DNA from: Gracilaria caudata
Lineage: Eukaryota; Rhodophyta; Florideophyceae; Gracilariales; Gracilariaceae
DNA length: 23,667 nucleotides
Direction of reading: 5' to 3'
Assembly (NCBI GenBank): GCA_030374735.1
Contig: JASCIV010000341.1
Span: 1-23,667, forward strand
A program made the position numbers and the translations under genes. Under the pieces are notes generated by a model. It was not told where the DNA came from. It saw only the letters and a program-made list of their open reading frames with translations, and ran no database searches. The stretch's first letter is position 1; the number at the start of each line of letters is the position of its first letter. This document shows positions 17,391 through 23,667 of this stretch, one piece after another.

Positions 17391-19754
17391 ATGGCACATC
17401 TTTACAATAGCCACGAATGCTCCCCCTTGACCTTCCTGTCGCCCTGTCTCCTTCCAAGTCTGCAAAAGCGCTGGAGCAGTCGCCCATCGCTCTCTCGACG
17501 TTCAATACATGCCCGTCAGGCGCACCCACGCATCTCGCCAGAAATTCACCGTGCTACAACTTTGAGAAAGTCCGGTGAACTGCACGAGGCCTTTGAAGTA
17601 TTGCAGAAAGCCTTACCCAGCGCACGCCGTCATGTGGCATACTACCGTGAGCTTATTCGCACCACGGCGGGCCTTGTTGCACAGAGCTCTTCCGTCGAGA
17701 GGGCTGAGCAGCTGTGGTTCACCCTTGAAACCGTTCTGCGAGATGATTGTTCGCGTCCAGATGCTGCGTGCTTTAATTCGCTATTAAGTGCTCTACGTGT
17801 CTTAGATACTGCAAGACAGAATGGCGAACATACTAGACAGCATGAGCAATTGCACGTCTTGCGTTTGGCAAAGAATGTGTTTGATGCCATGATTGACTTG
17901 AATGTACGTCCTGATCAGTTTACGATGTCTATTCTGTTCAATATGTGTGCTTTCCGCGCTAGCGAGCGCTATGCCGCCCTGTTTGAGAAGCAAGCCATTG
18001 ATCGTTTTGATTTCAAACATAATATTGTCTCTGGGACTGCTTTGCTTGCAGCGTTCGCGAAATCCGGGTCCTTGGAACAAGTTGAACGAGTCATAAAGCT
18101 CCTAAAACATGAAAAGGTCCCTTTCAACGAACGTACTTACACAACAATCATTACGGCATACCTTAGGCACGGGAAGCATGCACAAGTGCTCCGTTGCTTT
18201 GATCAAGCCATTAAGTCCTCATCAGTTACGCCAAATGTTTTTCTCTTCTCGGGCGCATTGACCTCTTGCCTGCGTGTTCGTGATGGAGTCAATGGCTTCC
18301 GCGTGTTTCAAATAATGCAAAACAAGCAAGTACGTCCAACAGATGCCATACTCAACCTCATGCTAGAGTTGGCTGTCAGATCTGGAGATCCTCGTCTTGG
18401 TGTTAACTATATCACACTATGGGCTCCCAAGTATGACGTCGTCTGTGACCTGTCTCACTACAATAAGGTGATAGCATCCTGGAAGAAAACTCAGGTGAAC
18501 TTGCCTGATACGATACATGCATTATACGATCTCTTGCAGTCTGTGGAAACAAGTGGTAACATCAAGCCCGATAATTCTACATACAATGCAGCAATGACCA
18601 CACTTGTTGCCCACGGAAAGATAGAAGAGGCTGAACAAGTCTTGGAGCGTATGCGAGGAAGAGGTCTCTTCCCAGATGTGTTCACGTATAATATCTTGCT
18701 ATATTCGTATGGAAAGGTTGGTAAATTCAACGAGGCGCTGGACATCGTTCGCATCATGAAGCAGAATCATGTTAGACCAGATCAAATTACTTATAACAGT
18801 ATTCTGCAGATACTCCTGAATCATGGAAAGACTGAAGAAGTGCAACGTCTCTTAGATGAGATTGAGAACGATGAGCAGCTAGAGATAGATGCAGTTGGCA
18901 GATGTACGCAACTTAAATTGTACAGGATTCAGGGAAACCCTCGGGCAGCACTCCAGTTACATGATACAACGCATCGTTTAGGCAAACCCCTTGATTCAAA
19001 GGCGTACGGTTTGCTGCTTTCTATTCTTTTTGAGTTTGATGAAAGAGAGAAAGCTATATCGCTTTTCGGTTGGTTAATGTGGAAACGCCGTCTAGGTTGC
19101 CCGATCTACAACGTAATGATAGACAACATTGGAAAGGAAGAAACCGGGCACGAACAATGCGCCAAACTCTTCAACGACATGAAAGAAAGGGGGATTCCGC
19201 CCAGCAAAATAACTTATTCTACAATGATCCGTGTGTTTTCGAACGCCGGCTTTTTGGATCGCGCCTTCCGCCTACTAGGTGAAATGCAAGACTTAGGTCT
19301 AGCCATGTCCGACATGTACGCATGGACTTCGCTAATGGACGGGTGTCGAAGATGTGGACAGTGGCAGCGAGCGGTTGAAGTTCTAGCGTTCATGAAGAAG
19401 CACAGTTCTGAATCTGAGCACTCACTTGTGCCAAGTCCGTCGACTGCCTGCTACAATGCTGCTCTGTACGCTGCAGGAATTGGAGGTCAAGACTGGAATG
19501 CTTCTGTAAAGATTTACAAGTCACTGCTCGCAGACAAAATGCAACAACCTGATTTTGTGACGTATTCTGCCATGGCGAGTATCATACTACGTAAGAGACG
19601 TAGGATTTCGGAATGGCACATCGTGAGGCAGATCTGCCAAGCTATGGAAGATTTGCTCCTAAAAGACAACAAGCGTCCAAACGGTATTTCGAAACCCATG
19701 AGAAAGAAGCTGCTGTCAAAAATGAGCAGCCTGAAGCAGTTGTTAGACCCGTGA
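17391..19754 (+). CDS. Pentatricopeptide repeat protein, organelle-targeted
   Basis: PPR proteins bind organelle RNA through tandem 35-residue helical hairpins and act in processing, stability or translation in mitochondria or plastids. The 787-residue product has an N-terminal transit-like region (about 1-50, hydrophobic then Arg/Ser-rich: KRWSSRPSLSRRS). Roughly a dozen PPR units follow to near the end; clear ones carry PDVFTYNILLYSYGKVGK, PDQITYNSILQILLNHGK and PSKITYSTMIRVFSNAG. No C-terminal E, DYW or SMR domain is visible, so it is a P-class protein. The open frame begins at TTG 17145, with ATGs at 17220, 17316 and 17391. I prefer 17391 because it gives the best transit peptide and leaves room for a promoter. 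Intronless. Target RNA cannot be told. Confidence 0.9.
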   Translation: MAHLYNSHECSPLTFLSPCLLPSLQKRWSSRPSLSRRSIHARQAHPRISPEIHRATTLRKSGELHEAFEVLQKALPSARRHVAYYRELIRTTAGLVAQSSSVERAEQLWFTLETVLRDDCSRPDAACFNSLLSALRVLDTARQNGEHTRQHEQLHVLRLAKNVFDAMIDLNVRPDQFTMSILFNMCAFRASERYAALFEKQAIDRFDFKHNIVSGTALLAAFAKSGSLEQVERVIKLLKHEKVPFNERTYTTIITAYLRHGKHAQVLRCFDQAIKSSSVTPNVFLFSGALTSCLRVRDGVNGFRVFQIMQNKQVRPTDAILNLMLELAVRSGDPRLGVNYITLWAPKYDVVCDLSHYNKVIASWKKTQVNLPDTIHALYDLLQSVETSGNIKPDNSTYNAAMTTLVAHGKIEEAEQVLERMRGRGLFPDVFTYNILLYSYGKVGKFNEALDIVRIMKQNHVRPDQITYNSILQILLNHGKTEEVQRLLDEIENDEQLEIDAVGRCTQLKLYRIQGNPRAALQLHDTTHRLGKPLDSKAYGLLLSILFEFDEREKAISLFGWLMWKRRLGCPIYNVMIDNIGKEETGHEQCAKLFNDMKERGIPPSKITYSTMIRVFSNAGFLDRAFRLLGEMQDLGLAMSDMYAWTSLMDGCRRCGQWQRAVEVLAFMKKHSSESEHSLVPSPSTACYNAALYAAGIGGQDWNASVKIYKSLLADKMQQPDFVTYSAMASIILRKRRRISEWHIVRQICQAMEDLLLKDNKRPNGISKPMRKKLLSKMSSLKQLLDP

Positions 19755-19864
19755 GTGACCATTGAGTCGCTTCAGTCGCCCGTCAAGCATTTGTTCGTCG
19801 GTGCTTTCTCCATTCCTCGCTGACATTGTTACGGGACTAGATCGGGTCATATCCGGATCCGCAT

Positions 19865-19880
19865 GCTGAAGAGATTCAGC
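19865..19880. repeat. Hairpin with GAGA loop
   Basis: GCTGAA, GAGA, TTCAGC: a perfect 6-bp stem with a GNRA-type tetraloop. First of a series of inverted repeats. Confidence 0.5.
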
Positions 19881-19910
19881 TGGTCCAAAGAATTGGGAAT
19901 CGGTGATCAT

Positions 19911-19946
19911 GACCACAGCCCGAGCTTATGATAAGGGGCTGTGGTC
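19911..19946. repeat. Perfect 11-bp hairpin
   Basis: GACCACAGCCC and GGGCTGTGGTC are exact inverted copies around a 14-base loop. Seen directly. Confidence 0.65.
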
Positions 19947-20060
19947 TTGCACAACAGCGATCCCGTGCGCTCAGTTTCTGAGGTCACTCTCGCGCAAACG
20001 GCGGGGATCATTGTGGTCGTGCTCATGATATTTTCTGAATTGGTTTGCTTTACGCATTGG

Positions 20061-20085
20061 TGCACTGGGCCTGTGGCCCAGTGCA
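20061..20085. repeat. Perfect 11-bp hairpin with 3-base loop
   Basis: TGCACTGGGCC, TGT, GGCCCAGTGCA. Very stable and GC-rich. It is immediately followed at 20094-20108 by GTTTGC, GGC, GCAAAC, another perfect small stem. Confidence 0.65.
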
Positions 20086-20397
20086 GATCCTGCGTTTGCG
20101 GCGCAAACTTTGCACCAAGAGAGAAGAACCTGCACCCTGCCTGCCTTCACGTTTGTACCTGAAGTGGTTCCGTATCCACATTACAAGTCCCGTAAAAAGC
20201 ATCTCTCAATGATAGCAACAACGGGGATCCTCGTACTCAAGCACTTTGCGGTCCAGCTGAGGTGTACCAGAGTTTTGAAATTCCGAACCTGGGAGATACC
20301 CTTGCTTGGGTTAAAAAAAGGTCACACATGTCTCAAATGTTCGTACTTCTTCCATAGATTACCCGGTAATTGGCCCTGCAACAGAACTGCCGTTACG

Positions 20398-20417
20398 AGG
20401 GTAGCGAACGCTACCCT
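20398..20417. repeat. Perfect 9-bp hairpin with 2-base loop
   Basis: AGGGTAGCG, AA, CGCTACCCT. It lies about 205 bp before the CFA synthase start; a near-perfect ATTACCCGGTAAT dyad occurs just upstream (about 20358-20370). Confidence 0.6.
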
Positions 20418-20622
20418 AATTCTTAATCCTTGTGAGCAAGTCGGCAAACGGCTTAAAAGCGCAGTAAGTCGTGACTCGCAACCCGGCTGGTCGATTTCTA
20501 AGCAAGTCGGTACTGTGACTTTCTAATTGAGGTTCAATTCTACCGGACTTCCAAACTCAGCTGACACCCGCTACACCACGAGAACCCGAGACAAAGGTGG
20601 ACGAAGTGGCATCAACGAAAGA

Positions 20623-21909
20623 ATGGCTACCAAGGCTCCTTACGTGCAACAAACTGTGACGTTTCTGGATTCCATTTTCGTCAATTATCCCCCAACGGAC
20701 TTTTCCTTCCGCCTTTGGGATGGTACCGTATGGCAAAAGCCCAATGCCGATCCCGCCCGTTTCACGGTGGTACTGAATCACCCGGCTGCGCTTCGACGAA
20801 TGTTCCTACCTCCTTCCGACACACGTATGGCAATGGCTTACACCCTCGGAGATTTTGACCTTGAAGGCGAGGCAATGGGAGCTCTTTCTCTTGGTCAGCA
20901 TCTCTGGAAGACATGGGGATGGCGCGATTTAATCTACAACGCCATTCAGCTCGTGCGTTTGCCATCGGACCCTAGCACCGGCGAAGAGCATGAGGTTCAG
21001 CTGTCGGGGGCGCTCCACTCAGAAGACCGTGACAAGAGGGCAATCCAATTCCACTACGACGTGTCCAATGACTTTTACAAGTTGTGGTTAGACAGCCGCA
21101 TGGTGTATTCATGCGCCTATTTCAACAGTGACACAGACGACATCGACACGGCACAGAGAAACAAGTTAGACATGATCTGTCGCAAACTGCGACTGAAGGA
21201 AGGGGAACGTCTTCTTGACATCGGCTGTGGTTGGGGCGCTCTGGTGATCCACGCCGTGAAAAACTACGGCGTGCACGCCTTGGGCGTCACGCTCAGCGAA
21301 AAGCAGGTAGAATTAGCTCGTGAACGAGCCAAACAGGCCGGCGTATCCGACCGTTGCAAGATCGAACTGCTGGATTACCGCAACATTGACGAATCGCAAC
21401 AGTTCGACAAAATCGTGAGCGTTGGCATGATCGAACACGTCGGTCGTCAAATGCTTCAAACGTACTTTGAAAAATGCTACCGTCTTCTCCGCAACGGCGG
21501 CGTGTTTCTCAATCACGGCATCACTCTTCTCAACGACGTGTTCAAGAGTGAGCGCGAAGTCAAGAGAGGGTTCTTCTGCAAGTACATCTTCCCCGACGGT
21601 GACTTACAGCCGTTTTTGTACGTGTTGCAGCGCGCGGCAGGGGCCGGATGGGAGATTCGTGATGTGGAATCTCTACGTGAGCACTATGGGCTGACGTTGA
21701 AGTGCTGGCATTCACGCCTTGAGCAGCACGAAAGCGAAGCGGTGGAATTGATGGGGAAGCAGTCGTATCGACTGTGGAAGCTGTATTTGCTCGGTGCGAG
21801 ATGGGGCTTCACATCTGGGCTACATTCCATTTACCAGACGCTGTTGTACAAGAGGACAGACGACACGACGCCACAGCTACCGCTGACCAGGAGCGACTGG
21901 TACCAGTAG
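20623..21909 (+). CDS. CFA: Cyclopropane-fatty-acid synthase-type methyltransferase
   Basis: Transfers a methylene group from S-adenosylmethionine to the double bond of a fatty acyl chain in a phospholipid. The 428-residue product has the family layout: an N-terminal lipid-side region, IQFHYDVSNDFYKLWLD (about 141-157), the Cys-containing VYSCAYF (161-167), the SAM-binding LDIGCGWGALV (198-208), the catalytic-site EHVG (271-274), and NHGI (297-300) in place of the bacterial LHTIG. KYIFPDG (320-326) and a C-terminal SIYQTLLYK...LTRSDWYQ follow, as in bacterial enzymes. Length is a little above E. coli Cfa (about 380). The plant type carries a fused FAD amine oxidase; this one does not. ATG at 20623 has an ideal context (A at -3, G at +4); the frame upstream begins only at TTG. 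Intronless. A related methyltransferase making branched rather than cyclopropane products is possible. Confidence 0.9.
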   Translation: MATKAPYVQQTVTFLDSIFVNYPPTDFSFRLWDGTVWQKPNADPARFTVVLNHPAALRRMFLPPSDTRMAMAYTLGDFDLEGEAMGALSLGQHLWKTWGWRDLIYNAIQLVRLPSDPSTGEEHEVQLSGALHSEDRDKRAIQFHYDVSNDFYKLWLDSRMVYSCAYFNSDTDDIDTAQRNKLDMICRKLRLKEGERLLDIGCGWGALVIHAVKNYGVHALGVTLSEKQVELARERAKQAGVSDRCKIELLDYRNIDESQQFDKIVSVGMIEHVGRQMLQTYFEKCYRLLRNGGVFLNHGITLLNDVFKSEREVKRGFFCKYIFPDGDLQPFLYVLQRAAGAGWEIRDVESLREHYGLTLKCWHSRLEQHESEAVELMGKQSYRLWKLYLLGARWGFTSGLHSIYQTLLYKRTDDTTPQLPLTRSDWYQ

Positions 21910-22757
21910 GAGCGCACCAATGCACTCGACAGTCAGAGTGCCGCCACAACGTACATGCTAAAGCAATTCATGGCTTGACAAACACGACTCAAGCGCAGCT
22001 AATGGTAGGTGTCCGTATAAGGATAAGAGTATGTATGAGTATGTGTGCGAGATAGTGTCAGTGTTCGTGTAGCGTAACCCATCTGCTACTGAAAAACAGC
22101 TTTCAGCGCATATCTTATATGTACTGTATACGTTACAGGCAGTGTTCCCCCAAGCCAACGCAAGAGGCAACAACACGTTGTTGACAACGAGCAACACCGC
22201 GATGCGCTTCTGCGCAGTTCAAGCCAGGAAAACGCTCACTCACGTACAAGCAACCGACGTAAGCACTCAAGCGCTGCGCGCTCCAACTCTGTTTCTCACA
22301 ACACACAAACCAAGAAGAAAAAAAAAGAAGCTTGCAGCATATAATCCACACTCCCCAAGCAAGCAGCGCCCAACAACACAGCGCCCGCGAAGAGGAAAAC
22401 AAAAAGATGCGATGCTCTCACAACACTAAGAATAAAACACAAGTACGCGTCATCTCAGAACAAGACAACACGCACGATTGGCCAACGCACATAAACCGCA
22501 CAGCCCCCACACAGGTGCACACAACTTGCCCCGCCACAACACCCAAACGCTACACACAAGACGAAACGCGCGCAGGAAGAAGTCGGGCACACACACAATA
22601 AACAACCGCGCTCCCTTCCGACGCACGGCAAACAGCCCACACGAAAACAACACACACACAGTACACGAGAATCAACGAACAAACAAACAAACACAAAAAA
22701 AACGCACACACACAACAACAACAAGCCTTACGCAAAAAAAAAGAACGAGGGCGTTCG
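21910..22757. other. Convergent gap; A/C-rich 3' region of NF-YC
   Basis: 848 bp between the 3' ends of the CFA synthase and NF-YC. From about 22290 to 22750 the plus strand is dominated by A and C, with CA, CAA and CAAA runs and A tracts. On the NF-YC transcript this reads as U/G-rich sequence. Frames here are low-complexity and not credible genes. Confidence 0.6.
22600..22745. repeat. CA / CAA / CAAA low-complexity tract
   Basis: Includes ACACACACA, AACAAACAAACAAACAC, runs of eight or nine A, and CAACAACAACAAG. Reads as GU-rich simple sequence on the minus strand, in the likely NF-YC 3' untranslated region. Confidence 0.7.
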
Positions 22758-23660
22758 CTACGATTGCGGTGGTTGTTCCTGAGCAGCAGTGCCGCCCGCA
22801 ATATATCCGGGCTGGTATCCAGGCGGCGCGTACACAACCTGTTGCGGCATGCGCATGTACTGCGGGTTAACAATGCCCGCTTGATACGGCACGCCCGCGG
22901 CATATCCGCCAGACGCATAAACCTGCGGCGCATTAGGCGGATAGATCATGGCGCCCGAAGTATCGCCCGCGCCCGCAATCTGCGCCGGAATCGGGTACGG
23001 CGGCGGCTGCATGTTAGGCACCGAGTAGTACTGCAACTGCGCCGGATCAACGGCTCCAGCGCCCGCGCGATCGTCCTTCTTGGGGTCGTCCCGCGGCACA
23101 ATGTCGATGAGAAAGTCGAAGATATCGGTCTTCTGTATGGCGGCAGAGATATCGGAGCGTTGCAACGTGCGTCGCTTCGCCTCCTCCGTCTGCGCCCACG
23201 CGCGATGCGTGAGTTCCAGAATGAACATCTCGCACGCCTTTGCAAACAGCACAGGCGCCTCGGCAGAGATCATGCGCACGTCCTCGTCGGACTTCATGAT
23301 CTTCTTGATGCGCGCCAGCGGCAGCAGGTGGTTCTTGAAGTCGGTTGCGGCCTGCACCTCGCTCATCTGCTCGCTCCAGAAGTGCGCCAGCTTCGCGTTG
23401 AGCTCCTGCAGGCTCTGCTGCTGCTGCAGCTGCGCCTGGCGCGTCTGGTGCTGCATGATGTGCGAGTGCGAGGCCATCTGCGCGGCAGCGGCGTACGCGC
23501 CGACGGGCGGCGGCGCCACGGCGGGCACGGCGGGCGGCTGCGCGGCGGCGGCGGTGTGCTGCGGCAGCGCGGGGGCGGCGGTGGAGGCGGGCGCGGAGGC
23601 GGCGGCAGCGGCAGCCGCAGCGGCGGCAGCGGCGGCGGCGGCGGCGGAGTCGTCTGCCAT
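22758..23660 (-). CDS. NF-YC: Nuclear transcription factor Y subunit C (HAP5)
   Basis: Histone-fold subunit of the CCAAT-binding NF-Y complex; pairs with NF-YB and then NF-YA in the nucleus. 300 residues. A poly-Ala run of about 17 residues directly follows MADDS; then comes an Ala/Pro-rich region and a Gln-rich segment. The conserved core (about 94-190) carries FWSEQM, DFKNHLLPLARIKKIMK, DEDVRMISAEAPVLFAKA and RSDISAAIQKTDIFDFLIDI. The C-terminal third is Pro/Tyr/Gly/Gln-rich and probably a transactivation region. Highly conserved core, so the call is firm. The gene is uninterrupted and starts only 7 bp from the window end, so its promoter lies outside. The DNA of the Ala tract is a GC-rich trinucleotide repeat (about 23596-23645). 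Confidence 0.97.
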   Translation of the reverse strand: MADDSAAAAAAAAAAAAAAAASAPASTAAPALPQHTAAAAQPPAVPAVAPPPVGAYAAAAQMASHSHIMQHQTRQAQLQQQQSLQELNAKLAHFWSEQMSEVQAATDFKNHLLPLARIKKIMKSDEDVRMISAEAPVLFAKACEMFILELTHRAWAQTEEAKRRTLQRSDISAAIQKTDIFDFLIDIVPRDDPKKDDRAGAGAVDPAQLQYYSVPNMQPPPYPIPAQIAGAGDTSGAMIYPPNAPQVYASGGYAAGVPYQAGIVNPQYMRMPQQVVYAPPGYQPGYIAGGTAAQEQPPQS

Positions 23661-23667
23661 CCGGGGG

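Larger units (their letters stand above)
19755..20622. other. Hairpin-rich gap upstream of CFA synthase
   Basis: 868 bp without a convincing gene. It contains several perfect inverted repeats, listed separately. A 105-codon ATG frame (20209-20526, containing HTCLKCSYFF) lies here, but one of the hairpins sits inside it and it lacks recognisable features. A direct repeat AGCAAGTCGG occurs twice (about 20436 and 20501). Confidence 0.55.

Noticed and set aside
20209..20526. 105-codon ATG frame before the CFA synthase
   Set aside because: Contains one of the perfect hairpins, no domain, and composition is not convincing; conservation would be needed to revive it.
22142..22870. Several frames in the A/C-rich region
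   Set aside because: Low-complexity Thr/His/Asn/Gln-rich products that follow from CA repeats, not genes.
1..23667. CRISPR arrays, operons, ribosome binding sites, rRNA
   Set aside because: The window is eukaryotic nuclear sequence; no regularly spaced repeats and no rRNA or tRNA gene were found.

Overview
This is nuclear DNA from a eukaryote with few introns, most likely a red alga. It mixes ordinary eukaryotic genes (poly(A)-binding protein, the largest subunit of RNA polymerase III, NF-YC, a kinetochore candidate) with genes for plastid-type proteins. Those include a divinyl chlorophyllide reductase with an N-terminal transit peptide. Several putative transit peptides carry an early phenylalanine near the N-terminus (AFISPL, AFVAPL, GFVPN), as is known for red algal and glaucophyte plastid targeting. 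Nearly every gene is one uninterrupted frame. The only intron I can place with confidence is an 86-bp one near the 3' end of the RNA polymerase III gene. The exact species is not determinable from the sequence.

Layout: an imperfect hairpin (1-47), then divinyl reductase (+, 276-1442); a poorly explained stretch open on both strands (1443-2212) that ends in a hairpin-rich promoter; a Mis12-like kinetochore candidate (+, 2213-3079); a convergent gap; PABP (-, 3936-6206) divergent from a fructose-bisphosphatase-like protein that has lost most active-site residues (+, 6600-7745); a convergent gap; RPC1 (-, 8531-13041) divergent from a plastid-type FIST-domain protein (+, 13535-15133).

Next, 15134-16431 looks empty at first but holds at least two candidate small membrane-protein genes, one possibly spliced. 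A short unknown plastid-type protein (-, 16542-17120) sits head to head with a PPR protein (+, 17391-19754). An 868-bp gap with at least four perfect hairpins leads to a bacterial-type cyclopropane-fatty-acid synthase (+, 20623-21909). The window closes with an A/C-rich gap, which is a GU-rich 3' region for the minus strand, and NF-YC (-, 22758-23660).

The genes do not form a pathway. They are independent housekeeping, organelle and regulatory genes, packed with gaps of about 0.1-0.9 kb and in many cases paired divergently or convergently. Starts were moved to the first or best ATG wherever the open frame only begins at TTG or GTG.
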